In this document: piece by piece, positions 10,956 to 21,690 of the stretch
Layout of the letters: every line of letters starts with the position of its first letter
Position numbering within the stretch: position 1 is the first letter of the stretch
Source: Prostheceraeus crozeri
Taxonomy: Eukaryota > Platyhelminthes > Polycladida > Euryleptidae
DNA: 64,000 nucleotides
Direction of reading: 5' to 3'
Assembly (NCBI GenBank): GCA_907163375.1
Contig: CAJQUW010011554.1
Span: 124,001-188,000, forward strand
Position numbers and translations under genes: made by a program
Notes under the pieces: model-generated
Told to the model about the DNA's origin: nothing
Seen by the model: the letters and a program-made list of their open reading frames with translations, nothing else
Database searches by the model: none

Positions 10956-11283
10956 GATCGTCGTTACTTAACGCATACGTCCCCCTCGCTAGCTGCGCCC
11001 CTACCGATGTCAGCTCGCGCCGTCCCCTCCTTCCTCATTCTCCTCTTCCAAGTCCACCTTCATCTTCGGGGATATTAACGCTCACCACCACTCTCAACGA
11101 CCATTACACTTCCACTCTCCTGCAGCAGTGTTCCGGATGGCGCACCTCCCCGGACCTCAGTCTGGTACCTTCGTCTGAATGAAAAAATGAACGTTGTTAA
11201 TACTCGGGAGCACATTAGGCGCGGAGCCTTTCTTCCATGAGGCCGAGTTGTCATTTACCACTCTCATTCTTTTTCGTGCTGAG
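10956..11283 (+). mobile_element. LINE-A endonuclease fragment carrying a SINE
   Basis: Frame 10895-11182 encodes the start of an APE-type endonuclease region (SLLNAYVPLASCAPTDV to CSGWRTSPDLSLVPSS), matching 41980-42230. At about 11176 it passes into the same SINE that interrupts the LINE at 35006. The SINE is cut at 11283 by the BEL/Pao fossil. The endonuclease piece, the SINE and the mariner end at its left edge all recur at 34776, so the piece was copied as one chunk. Confidence 0.7.
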
Positions 11284-12845
11284 TGTAATGATACTGACGC
11301 AATTCAATAGAAAATACAGTTCTGAGCAATCGTTGCATTTGAGAGAATCTTGATATATTAATGAAATCTTCTTGTGGATATTCGTAAAAGATTTTGGATA
11401 ATAAAAGCTCGAAGAATCATTAAAAGAGTTATCAACAACTGCGTCAAATGCAAACGCTATCGTAATAAGCCGCACATGGAAAGATTCGCAGCCTTACCAC
11501 CAGATCGAGTTCTGATGCATCAATGCGACCGTTCGAATCCATAGGCCTGGATTATTTTGGACCGATCATTCTGTTCACAGGAAAGAAGAAGTTTTATGTT
11601 CTCCTAATCACGTGTTTGAAAATTCGAGCGATCCATATGGAAGTTGCTGAAAGTTTGGACGCTGAAGGCTTCATGAAGGCATTCATTCGATTTGTTGCTC
11701 GTAGAGGAATTCCATCAAGAATCTTCTGATATCGCGAAGACATTTCAGAAGGTTGCTTCTATGACTTCTTTGCAGTTTCGGATTGACTGGAAATTCAATA
11801 CTCCAAAGGCTCCATGGACTGGTGGCGTGTGGGAACGTCTTATACGAAGTGTCAAGGACTCCCTACGATTCGCATTAAAGAAAGGGTTGACCAGTCAAGA
11901 CGACTTTCACACCATTGTTTGTCAAATTGAAGAGTTGATTAATCGCAGGCCAATAACATACTATTGTCAAGAGGATGAAACTCTGCCATTGACACCAATG
12001 AATTTTCTACTTCCAAAAGAAGAAATCACTGTAAGTCAATCTAGTGAAGTTTTGAATAGAGCCAGTGCATTGACTACCTTCAAGGATAACCAAAAGAGTG
12101 TTCAATGCATTTTGGAGACGCTGGAAAACTGAGTATCTGGTTTCGCTGGTAGAGAACAAATCACCTCTCAAAATTCGAAGTCAGAACCTGAGTATAGGAG
12201 GCATTGTTTTACTAGATGAGGGTACAAAGCGTGACTTCTGGCCAATGCCAAAAATTTTGCAGCTTCACTACGGGCGTGACAAGATTGCTAGAAGTGTCAC
12301 TCTCTTTTGTAACGGAAAGGAGTTAAGGCGGCCAACTAGACTTGTACATAATCTGGAGATTATCTGATAAAATTGTCTGTTGTTAGTTGATGATTTTATT
12401 TGTTGCAGAAGCATCTATATCAGTTTTAGAGAGCTCATCTTTCCATAAGTGTGACCAAACGTTATGAACTTGAAATGGTTACACTGCTTTTACCTTCCCC
12501 TGAACCACTGAAATGGTGTTAATGAATGATTTCGGCGAGCAATGTGCATTCAACAGTGTTGTTGCGAATATCGCATAGGAACACTACAATTCACTTCTGT
12601 TGGGGAGTGTTATGAAAACTATGTTTTCCTATATGTTGTGATAACTATGTTCTCGATGGTTTGATATCTCAACACTCATTTGTCTTGTATCATGCTATAT
12701 GCTCAAGATATCTTCCTTAGTGCTATTGTGTAACTTTTGACATTTACTTCAAATTTTGTACTTGCTTATCAATGTTGTGATCTGACCATAAAGGAATCAT
12801 AAACTTTGGATTTGTTTTCTATTGAATTGCGTCAGTATCATTACA
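11284..12845 (+). mobile_element. BEL/Pao LTR retrotransposon fossil with integrase
   Basis: The + strand coding remains at about 11490-12367 are a BEL/Pao integrase. They include the start of the core (PFESIGLDYFGPI), the WKFNTPKAPWTGGVWERLIR block and the C-terminal part ending in GGIVLLDEG and RPTRLVHNLE. A candidate LTR follows at 12608-12845. The left edge at 11284 carries the reverse complement of that LTR's end, so the two ends face each other in inverted orientation. The copy is incomplete and broken. It sits inside the SINE/LINE-A fragment at 10956. Confidence 0.75.
12608..12845 (+). repeat. Candidate LTR of the BEL/Pao fossil
   Basis: The 238-bp segment begins TGTTATG, ends ATTACA and is preceded by a purine-rich stretch (GGGGAG) like a polypurine tract. 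Its end recurs inverted at 11284-11313. No second direct copy was seen in the window. Confidence 0.5.
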
Positions 12846-13320
12846 TTTTTGCTAGAGGCACTGGACATTCGATGTCCTCGTACTCCTCCTGTTCAACGTG
12901 TTGCAGTTGATAAGCAAAGAACGTCATCGGGATTGTGAATTTCAGTGGGACCATTCCACCATAAATCTGAATTCAGCCATTTACAAGTGGGCATAGCTTT
13001 TGCCGTATAATCAGCTGGGTTTTGAGTCGTTGGAATGTAGCGCCAATTGCTTGCTGGAATCAAATTTTGTATGAAGTTCATCTCAAAAGTTTGTATCAAG
13101 GTGTGTAGAATATGCCATTGTTTGCTTTCAACAGGTGCAGACGAGACAAACTCTCGTGTGATCCGAGATTTGAAATCTTCAGACGCAAGTGAGGGAAATG
13201 CTGACTTGACCAATGACTGAGTGAGGGAATAGTACTAATTTTTAAGTTTTCCAGTGAACAGATGAACCTGCTTTTATAAAACGTTGATATCTTATATAGA
13301 TTTGTGTCCAAAATTGAAAA
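12846..13320 (-). mobile_element. BEL/Pao fossil, RNase H-end scrap, joined to flank F
   Basis: On the - strand about 12893-13090 carries the end of a BEL-type RNase H region (NWRYIPTTQNPADYTAKA and LWWNGP). To its right is flank-F sequence seen again at 18580-18780 and 34540-34740. Broken and short. Confidence 0.6.
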
Positions 13321-13554
13321 CTCTAGCGTTAATGCTTTAATCTGTACGGAGAGAAAGAGAGGAATCCCTTCACTGTAGGCGATAAAATGTATCTGAGACC
13401 TGCATCTGGGAAATGTGATTTAAGATAAACAGTCACCCACAATGTTACTCACATTAACTCCTGCGTTTCTGTGATTTTAGAAGACAGCGGAATTGCTGGC
13501 CACGTGAATCACATTGGACTTGTGCGACGGTCACGTGAAAGTGTCAACACAGCG
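13321..13554 (+). mobile_element. Gypsy-like LTR element scrap, integrase C-terminus
   Basis: Short + strand coding remains (NPFTVGDKMYLRP and GIAGHVNHIGLVRRS) resemble the chromodomain-like end of a gypsy-type integrase. The same scrap occurs at about 18790-19020 and 29590-29790, always just before LINE-A. A different copy of the same kind is at 46610-47059. Broken. Confidence 0.5.
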
Positions 13555-14180
13555 GTGATCGACCGTGTTCGTGCGGCACTTGCGTCAACATCCTCGTCTT
13601 AGAAAATAGGCCAGTTTGGCATATATCGTCCCCCCTCCGCGTGGTGGTACTCGCCTCGTTCTTCGGATCGTGTCGAAATGGGGGCGCTTTCCCGAGTGTC
13701 CGTCTGTTGACGTGCTGCCCGCTTTGGGCTTTTGCCAAGCTATTTCTCCGTTGGTCGTTGAGAAATACCCCCCTTCTTCTGTGTTTATCTTAACAGCCAC
13801 TTTCTTTCATCTCCTCTCCCTCGGCTTCTCATTCTTCTCCTGCTCTTCATGTTAGGAATCGATTGCAATCCTGGTCAGTCATCTCGCCACCCTCCTAGGT
13901 ACCCATGCGGAGTCTCTCAGAGAAGTGTTGGTTACACCGGACGCTCTGTTCATTGCTCGGCATGTAAACTTTGGATTCATCTTCGGATCATCTTCGCCTC
14001 TTACCACCCGTGCATTCAACGCCCTGCCCAGGCGTCACCAATGGGTCTGTCCCACCTGCATTCCTACTAACTTTCGTTTTCCTTCATCACCCCAGCTGTT
14101 CCTACCTCGGATTGCCCTTCCACCTCTCCCGCGCGCTGTCCACTGTATCCGTCCAATTCTCGGCCCCTCTGACATCTTCA
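13555..14180 (+). mobile_element. LINE-A 5' part with PHD-like zinc finger
   Basis: The + strand DNA encodes a short leader, then YPCGVSQRSVGYTGRSVHC, SACKLWIHLR and, further on, CPTC in a shifted frame. This Cys/His pattern is like the PHD finger found ahead of the endonuclease in several arthropod LINEs. Copies at 19031 and 29791 keep more of the pattern between them. The frame is broken by indels. LINE-A elsewhere has endonuclease, RT and RNase H parts, which places it in the I/R1-like group of LINEs by architecture. Confidence 0.6.
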
Positions 14181-14640
14181 GAACATTCGTTCATTCATCC
14201 ACACAAATACTTGGTAAGAACCTCAAGTCACTGCTTGCGAGGTTTCCGCATCAGTTGTAGAAGTCACATTGGTTTGAATGATGCCCATGGAATCCCAACG
14301 TTCTTTCATCGCGAAGACTAATGTCTTTCACTTCCTTGCTATTTGTCGAATTATTTCTCTTATCCGATTAACTTAGTGTTTTATACAAGATTTCGTAAGT
14401 TCCTCAAACTTGTAAATATACATGGTGTTCCTTATTCACATGTGTTTTCTTTCATCCTGTCTGAAAAGAAGAGGAACCGCACCTGGTTGAACTGGTGAGA
14501 TGCACTGATTTGCAGTAGCCATGGTGATGTCCGTTGTCGCCCTCTTTTTGTCTGTCGGACTATAAAGCGGCGATGTGATCGTTAGTCTTTGTGGATCATT
14601 CAGACGTAGGAGTATAGAGCATTCTTCTCTTTTGTAACTT
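14181..14640. repeat. Repeat R, copy preceding unit 3
   Basis: This repeat of about 460 bp recurs at 19585, 24929, 54362 and, partly, 63860. It has no coding potential. It holds the AGGGTGTTCC-like string near 14425 and a TATAAAG at 14561, followed about 35 bp later by TCATTCAG, which looks like a TATA-initiator pair. In three of five copies the TATA reads TACAAAG. Confidence 0.6.
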
Positions 14641-15418
14641 GGCTTGTGAACTTTGACTTAACTCACCTCACCATCTGATATCTGGAAATGCTTTGAACCT
14701 TCATGCTTTTTTATCCGTGCTCCTTATTTTACATCGATGATAATTTTGAAAATATTAGCACTTTATTAGGCTAATGATGCTTCTGTTGATGGTATAAAAT
14801 TGATTCACTCAGCAGTTCGTCCTCTGCTGGATCTTCCTTGGACATTTAGTTAACGAATGTGGTGGTATAACTGAATTGGCAATGCACCACTTGTCGATGT
14901 GGAAGTCTTGAGGTCATTGGTTCGAGTCTATTCGCATTAGGAAGTGTCGCCGCTCTCACTGTGTGTTGAATGTCTCAATCTCCAGCGTCACCAGGGAATT
15001 GCTGTCCCATCCGTTGGGAATTCGGAAGGGTGAAGTAAAAGATTAGATATAGATTGAATCGTGTACATTGTTTGTATTGATCTATTCACTTAAGTGGGAA
15101 AATTTCTAAATCATATTTTGAGATTTCAAGTTACCTCTGTCGATTGCATATCGATTTTTGTCTACTTTTCGTTTCAGATTGGATATCGGTGAATTCGCAG
15201 CAGTCTGAAGTGAATATTTTTGAGTGAGTAGCCGTTTTGAGTAGCAGAGACAGTGCTCGCATCGAACGAAGCAGTTTCTGGTAACTGGAAGACTGATTGA
15301 ATATTTGATTGGTCGTGGAATGGACGATATCAGAGAGTCCACAGCAATCAATAGTTGATCTTTGTGATGACCGGGGAAGTTTGACAGATCTTGTTATTAT
15401 ATCCTTTTAGATAATAGC
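14641..15418 (+). promoter_or_regulatory. Upstream block of zinc-finger gene 3 with candidate intron
   Basis: Full-length example of the block. It holds the tRNA-like segment 14856-14938, a short exon candidate ending at 15223, a GTGAGT donor at 15224 and an acceptor ending at 15410. The implied intron is 187 bp, the same length as in copies 1, 5 and 6. A TATAAAG lies about 860 bp upstream of the ATG in repeat R. Confidence 0.5.
14856..14938 (+). other. tRNA-like segment (possible SINE head), best example
   Basis: AATGTGG at the 5' side can pair with TTCGCATT at the 3' side (7 bp, two of them wobble). Between them are an A-box-like TAACTGAATTGGCAATGC, a CCAC/GTGG stem and a near-perfect B box GGTTCGAGTCT at 14919-14929. 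The D arm pairs poorly, so this is not a working tRNA gene. Copies lie at about 7732, 25610, 36004 and 55041. Confidence 0.35.
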
Positions 15419-16495
15419 ATGTCCTCTAAATGTAAAAAGTCAATGTCAAGTTGTTCAAGTGACGTTGTCAGCAAAACCTTTGTTCATATAAGAGAGAGAA
15501 GATTTCGATGTAACTATTGCTCTAAATCATTCTTCACGAAGTCTAATAAAACCGCTCACGAACAATGTGTTCATATAAGAGATAAGTCTTATCAGTGCCA
15601 ATATTGCTCTAAATCATTCGTGATGAAGAATAGTAAAGTCTTACACGAAGAAAGTGTTCATGTCAGAGATAAGTCTTATCAGTGCCAATATTGCTCTAAA
15701 TCATTCGTCAGGAAGGATCATAAAGTCGTACACGAACAATGTGTTCATCTAAGAGTTAAGTCTTATCAGTACCAATATTGCTCTAAATCATTCTTCACGA
15801 AGTCTAATAAAACCGCTCACGAACAACGTGTTCATATAAGAGATAAGTCTTATCAGTGCCAATATTGCTCTGAATCATTCTTCACGAATTCTAATAAAAC
15901 CGCTCACGAACAATGTGTTCATATAAGAGATAAGTCTTATCAGTGCCAATATTGCCCTAAATCATTCGTCACGAAGGGTAGAAAAGTCCGCCATGAGCAT
16001 GATGTTCATGTCACAGTTAAGTCTTATCAGTGTCAATATTGCCCTAAATCTTTCTTCCGAAGTGATGTTAAAGTCAGTCACGAAAAAAATGTTCTTTTGA
16101 TAGAGAGGCCTTTTCAATGTAGATATTGTCCTACATTTTTCTCCTATCGAGCAAATCAGGTTCTTCATGAAGGAACCTGTGAACGTCAAATCCATTATGA
16201 GCATGAAATTTGTAATTCCGATAAAGAATCTTCTAATGACAAGAATTCTGCATCTGCTCCAGAAATGAGTAGTGACAGAAAACCACAGACTGAAGATCTT
16301 GAGATCTTGAAACCTGACAGGCATCTGCAATGTAAGCCCAACGAGACGAAGAAAGTGGAGGTGAGGTTGAGACGTTGCAGTTTGTGCTTGAAAATGTACA
16401 ATCGCCAAACAGATAGGACTCATCCAATTTTCATCAAGAACGGGTATGAAACTCCTTCTCTGTGTGACCGTTGTTCTGATGTGTTATACTCGTAG
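15419..16495 (+). CDS. C2H2 zinc-finger protein, 8 fingers, two degenerate (gene 3)
   Basis: The 358-residue protein is the closest relative of gene 1 and differs mainly by lacking its second finger. Finger 4 has lost its first Cys (YQYQYC) and finger 7 has lost its last His (HEKNVL), so two fingers probably cannot hold zinc. The last C2HC finger starts near residue 227. The linker before the C-terminus is about 11 residues shorter than in other copies (TEDLEILKPD). The C4 motif is kept at residues 320, 323, 349 and 352. The start is fixed by the shared MSSKCKKSM. It shares with gene 1 the loss of the block of about 125 bp after the stop. Probably a nuclear DNA-binding protein, perhaps in early decay. 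Confidence 0.82.
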   Translation: MSSKCKKSMSSCSSDVVSKTFVHIRERRFRCNYCSKSFFTKSNKTAHEQCVHIRDKSYQCQYCSKSFVMKNSKVLHEESVHVRDKSYQCQYCSKSFVRKDHKVVHEQCVHLRVKSYQYQYCSKSFFTKSNKTAHEQRVHIRDKSYQCQYCSESFFTNSNKTAHEQCVHIRDKSYQCQYCPKSFVTKGRKVRHEHDVHVTVKSYQCQYCPKSFFRSDVKVSHEKNVLLIERPFQCRYCPTFFSYRANQVLHEGTCERQIHYEHEICNSDKESSNDKNSASAPEMSSDRKPQTEDLEILKPDRHLQCKPNETKKVEVRLRRCSLCLKMYNRQTDRTHPIFIKNGYETPSLCDRCSDVLYS

Positions 16496-16798
16496 AGGTG
16501 AACGACCTTTTTTGAATGTGAGTTGGATTGTAATTCTACATTTGGATGTTCGCTCGCTTTATGAATGAAGCATGTGTATGTGTAAAATTGAGTGATGTGC
16601 CGGATTTGTTGTCAGAAGCCGTGTTGTGATTCCTTTGTAAATGATGATTTGGTCTCCACTTGAGTGTGATTTGGTAGTTTTTTATCATTACCTCTGAATG
16701 TGCCGATAAATACAGATTGCTTAGAATAGAATGATTTTCTTTCTTATCTTCATGTACGAGTACAAGAGTTGGCATTTGTATGTTCAAAACGTCGTGCA
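16496..16798 (+). other. 3' flank of zinc-finger gene 3
   Basis: Same organisation as after gene 1, including the shared deletion just past the stop. No gene seen. Confidence 0.4.
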
Positions 16799-18046
16799 CA
16801 GGCTTTTTCAGTTGATCTGGCTGATTTTTCGAGACGAGTTTTAGCATGTGTAAGAAGATGTTCAACAACGTTCCAAGGAAAGCACAGTGTATTCTATGTA
16901 TTTTAATTATGAAAATAGACCAAGAATGCTTAAATCACAAGAATTATAGCTATCAAGAAACACATCGTTTTATTTGGGTTTTCCTTCATACAAATGAAGT
17001 TTTCCAATATTCTGTTCGACAGAAACAGCACAACGGTGAATGAATCGCCTGATCACATCAGTGTCGATCTCGCAAAGAATGACCGCTTGCTTCGTTTCGA
17101 AATCTTGGCGTCCGAGGTCGGGAATCACTGAAAAGACGGTGTCGTAGATAAACCGACTAGCAGAAATGATTCGCGACAGGTCAGGTGATCTTGGTGGCCA
17201 GGGAATAGGTCCACCTCGTCCTATCCACCGTCCGGTAACGTTGCGATTGAAATGATATCTGCAACAATCACATAATGAGCAGGAGTGCAATGGAGTTCAT
17301 GCCATTGATTGCGATTTCGTGGATTCAACAATAGCGGTGTCACAATTGTTTGAAGAATCTCCAAATATACCGGAGCTGTGACCGGAGAATCGATGAGCTT
17401 GAAAAATATGTCGTCGTATAAATAGAAGAACTTATTGGGATTATTAACGGAACCATTCAAATGAAATGTTGTCCCGTCCCTGAAATGGATGTTCATCACG
17501 AAGTTGCGATCTCTGCGATGTCTCTCCAAGATCGTCTGACAAAAAGCGTTGCGATTAAATCATCTGTTTCGATCTTTCGCATAAACTTGAACTTCCAAGG
17601 ATGGAGGCAGTCTTCCTTCAAAATCCGATTCACGCTGGCTTGTGACACCCGACATCGTTGTGCAACTTTGCGTTGTGATGTAGTTGGTTCTATGAAGCGG
17701 TCCTTCCAGTGTCGTAGAGTTCGAGCAGGTAGCGATTCTTTATCATTTTCCTCTTGAGCTTTCTCATAATTAAAAGTGATAGAATGTTCTGCGATTGTAA
17801 GAATTTCAACGCTCGTCAAATTTTTGTGTTCAATTTCTGAATGAAACTCAAACACATAAGCGAATCTCATCACCTTTATGAAGTCTGTTCACAGGCAACG
17901 AATTAAGTCACACATTACCTGCTAGAACAGTTCATGCGGTGACATAACTACAGTTTTTGGTAGAATAAATGACTCATTACATTACTTTTGAAAAAGGATT
18001 GCATAAGCCAAATAAAGATAATTGTCCAGATAAACTGAAGCACCCT
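16799..18046 (-). mobile_element. Mariner-type transposon, dead, copy 3 (both TIRs)
   Basis: Left end CAGGCTTTTTCAGTTGATC at 16799; right end CACCCT at 18041-18046 followed by A-TA. About 1248 bp. A 125-codon - strand frame at 17496-17873 keeps the N-terminal helix-turn-helix (RKVAQRCRVSQASVNRILKE). A 102-codon frame at 17221-17529 keeps the first Asp region. The catalytic losses match the other copies. Confidence 0.87.
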
Positions 18047-19030
18047 ATAGATCAATATATCCAGAGGGGTTCAATTGTATGAGAGTTGATTGAGTCTGGA
18101 GAGTGATGTTTTCGGTGTTAGAGCGGTAAGTATGTTAGGTACAGTATGAAGATGCGTGGCGTTTATCCTTCACCATACACTGATTGTGAATGTGAAATTT
18201 AAAACTCGAATTACTTGATTAGCATCTGACATTTCAATTTAATTAACGATGGCTAACTTTATCCGGCTATCAACTTGCAGTTCGTTTACTAAATCGTTGC
18301 ATAGTACAAAAAATTGTTAGATCTAATTCTAAATTTGATCATAAGCTGATAAACAATTAGTAAATTTGTTCACGTATTCAGCCGAGACACTTGGTTTAGG
18401 AAACAGTGTAGTTTGCCGAGTCAAATGAAGCAATTGGTGATTGTTTGCCCATTGTTCTGTTGCTTCGACAGTGTTATTTCAGATGTCATGTTAGCCCTCT
18501 TGTCACTCAATGTATTGTGTCATCATTGATGAGCTGCTCTTGTTAATCCATTGATCGAACACAAGCGTCTTTATTCCTATGGTGTGTAGAATATGCTATT
18601 GTTTGCTTTCAACAGGTGCAGTCGAGACAAACTCTCGTGTGATCCGAGATTCAAGATCTTCAGACGCAAGTGAGGGAAATGATAACTCGACCAATGACTG
18701 AGTGAGGGAATAGTACTAATTTGAAGTTTGCCAGTGAACTGCTGAACCTGCTTTTATAAAACGTTGATATCTTACAGATATATTTGTGTGTGGAATTGAA
18801 AACTCCAGCGTTAATGCTTTAATCTGTACGGAGAAATAGAGAGGAATCCCTTCACTGTAGGCGATAAACAGGCCTGTATCTGGGAAATATGATTTGAGAA
18901 AAACCGTCACCCACACTGTTACCCACATTAATACAGCGTTTCTCTAATTTTAGAAGACAGCGGAATTGCTGGCCACGTGAATCACATTGGACTTGTGCGA
19001 CGGTCACGCGAAAGTGTCAACACAGTGGTG
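18047..19030. repeat. Flank F, long copy (unit 3)
   Basis: Matches 28915-29790 and 34031-34775. Its right part includes the gypsy-like integrase scrap (about 18790-19020). No host gene seen; - strand open frames such as 18716-18928 are not conserved as proteins between copies. Confidence 0.6.
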
Positions 19031-19584
19031 ATCGACCGTGTTTGTGCGGTACTCGCGTCAACATCCTCGTCTTAGAAAATAGTCCAGTTTGGCGTATGTT
19101 GTTCCCCCTCTGCGTGGTGGTACCCGCCCCGTTCTTCGGATCGGGTCGAAAAGGGGACGCTTTCCCGAGTGTCCGTCTGTTGACGTGCTGCCACCATCGG
19201 GCTTTTGCCAAGCTATTTCTGGGTTTCTCGTGGAGAAATAGACCTTTCTTCCGTGTTTATCTTAACGGCCACTTTCTTTCATCTCCTCTACCTCGGCTTC
19301 TCACTCTTCTCCTGCTCTTCATGTAAGGAATCGACTACAGTCCTGGTCCGTCATCTCACCACCCTCCTAGGTACTCATGCGGAGTCTGGCAGAGAAGTGC
19401 TGGGGGTGTTTTTCATTCGTGCATTCAACACCCTGTCCAGGTGTCACCAATGGGTCTGTCCCGCCTGCATTCCTACTAACTTTCGTTTTCCTTCATCACC
19501 CCAGCTATTCCTACCTCGGATTGCCCTTCCACCTGTCCCGCGCGCAGTCAACCGTATCCGTCCAATTCTCGGCCCCTCTGACAT
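19031..19584 (+). mobile_element. LINE-A 5' part, second copy
   Basis: Nearly the same sequence as 13555-14180, with a deletion inside the PHD-like region (about 19395-19425). Broken in all frames. Confidence 0.6.
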
Positions 19585-20050
19585 CTTCAGAACATTCGTT
19601 CATTCATCCACACAAATACTTGATAAGAACCTCAAATGACTGCTTGCGAGGTTCTCGCATTAGTTGTATAAGTCACATTGGTTTGAATGATGCTCATGGA
19701 ATCCCAACGTTCTTTCATCGCGAAGACTAATTTCTTTCACTTCTTTTCTTGTTGTCGAATTATTTCTCTTATCCGATTAACTTTGTGTTTTATACAAGAT
19801 TTTGTAAGTTCCTCAAACTTGTAAATATACAGGGTGTTCCTTATTCACATGTGTTTTCTTTCATCCTGTCTGAAAAGAAGAGGAACGCACCGGGTTGAAA
19901 TGGTGAGATGCACTGATTTGCAGTAGCCATGGTGATGTCCGTTGTCGCCCTCTTTTTGTCTGTCGGACTATAAAGCGGCGATGTGATCGTTAGTCTTTGT
20001 GGATCATTCAGACGTAGGAGTATAGAGCATTCTTCTCTTTTGTAACTTGG
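19585..20050. repeat. Repeat R, joined to LINE-A
   Basis: Copy of 14181-14640 with TATAAAG at 19969. At 20050, inside AACTTGGCTTGT, it passes directly into LINE-A RT coding sequence instead of a zinc-finger upstream block. Confidence 0.65.
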
Positions 20051-21230
20051 CTTGTATGAGCGTCTCGTGCTAGCACGTCTACATTTTCTCCTCGAATCTA
20101 AGGATCTTCTGACCTCTCATCAGGCCGGTATCCGCCCAGGCCGCTCTACCACTGACGAGGAGATAGTTCTTATTGCTCAGTCAATCTCTGATGGCCTTCA
20201 TAGCTCCAAGCCTTGTGCAATGACTTTGTTCTGTTGGAAGCTGGACTTCCTCCCCTCTGTGTGACCCTCACCGCCCAGTCGCTCTCTTGTTTTGAGCGCG
20301 CTCTTCGCCTCCCGCCCTCGTTTCCCTTCCTCTCTTGCGACCGATTCCGTCCCCAAGAGCGTCCGTTCCTCTTCTCGGCGCTTCTTCCGTTCTTCTCATC
20401 AACTTTCTGTAGCTGTTACTTCCCCGCGTGTGCCCCTGGTCTACTGCGCTCCGTTCCTCCTCCCCGTGGTCACCTCCATCCTTCTCCATGTCCTTGGCCC
20501 TGTCCTCCCGCTGCTCCCGTTCCGACCCGATCCCTCTTCGAATCGCTTTGGTCCGAAACCACCTTTCCTCCCTCCCCGCTGCTGACCTGACCATCTGGAC
20601 TGACGGCTTCGTTATTGGACGACTCAAACCAGGTGGCTTTGCTGTTTTCATAAAATGATCTTCCACTTTCTCTCTTTCCTTTCATGCTGGAGCGCACTGT
20701 TGAAGCTTCACAGCTGAAATGGTTGCAATCCGGCATGCTCTGTCTTGGTCCGTTTCCCATCACTCCTCGTGTCTCTTTACCTCTCTTCTTCCCTTTATCC
20801 GACTCTCTCTCTCTCTCTCTCTCTCGGCTATGTCCGTGCTCTCTTCACCCCCGTCGCCCTTCTTGTCCGCGTCTGTCCACTCTGTGTGGTCCTCTTTGTC
20901 GTCCCTCTGCTCTTCCTCGTTCTCTGTGTCATTGCAGTGGCTTCCTGGTCACTCGAACATCAGCGGTAATAACACAGCAGATGCGCTTGACAAAAGTGGC
21001 GCTTCTGTCCCCTCTGCAGCTCCTCAGTGTCTGTCTCTTTCGAAGTTCTTCATTCGTCGTTCCCTGTTAAATTTCTGAAGGACTTGAGTTCGTTCTTCTT
21101 TGATTTCTTCGCAATCCCTGAGGCAACTGAGCAACTGAGGAGGCGTCTTTCGCAGGTGCTGTCTGTTATGAGCTCTCACGTCTTTGGTGCGACGGTGCGA
21201 ATATGTGCATTGTGCATAACACTGTTAGAT
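20051..21230 (+). mobile_element. LINE-A RT to RNase H, internally deleted
   Basis: RT sequence (YERLVLARLHFLLESKD, IRPGRSTTDE, AQSISDG) runs to about 20220. It then jumps to the C-terminal LEAGLPPLCVTL block, which in the longer copy lies about 770 bp further on (43320 to 44095). From 20585 come RNase H pieces: IWTDGF and, at 20930-21000, SLQWLPGHSNISGNNTADAL. Many frame breaks. Contains a (CT)n tract at 20803-20824. RNase H at the end supports an I/R1-like LINE. Confidence 0.75.
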
Positions 21231-21690
21231 GTATAAATGTGAGAGATTGACTCAGAAACTAGGACATTATCTAGAATATTGAAACCACTTGTTGGATGTT
21301 TTACATTGCCATTCAGCAGAAAGTCCTCACAAAAGTTCTCCACTCGAAACTGATTGAAGTCACCCAAAATGACAATAGAATATTTCGGCTTTACTGATAA
21401 TGCATAGTTATGGAGGAATGTCACATTTCATTCGAAGAAGATTGAAGGAGTCCAGGAGGAATATACAAGAAAAGTACAAAGCATTCACAACAGGAAATGT
21501 TAAGTAGAATGTATTCACAAAACTTTGAACCAGCATCCTGATGATTGACCACTTCATAATTTATTCCCAATTTAACATTAATCGTAACTCCAACTCTTTT
21601 ACGTTTAGCGAAGATTCTGTTATACAAGCTAAATCTGGTTGAATAGAGTGCAGTCGAGGCGAACTCATCAAGTTTACCCAACAAAGATCG
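21176..21690 (-). mobile_element. CR1/jockey-like LINE endonuclease fragment
   Basis: The - strand encodes APE-type endonuclease pieces: KRVGVTINVKLGINYEVV, then CFVLFLYIPPG, then SIVILGDFNQF and a C-terminal NILDNVLVS. The two frames adjoin at about 21420, with a stop or shift between them. GDFN is the family's catalytic Asp/Asn block. A shorter piece recurs at 50975-51100. Confidence 0.65.

Noticed and set aside
14856-14938. A working tRNA gene
   Set aside because: The D arm does not pair and the anticodon stem is short. Only the boxes and end stem look tRNA-like.
20268-20763. Long - strand open frames opposite LINE-A
   Set aside because: The DNA is C- and T-rich, so stops are rare on both strands. 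The + strand matches RT and RNase H.
20803-20824. (CT)n tract as a regulatory element
   Set aside because: A simple microsatellite inside LINE-A; the same holds for (GT)n at 23518, (GA)n at 38645 and (TAG)n at 62809.
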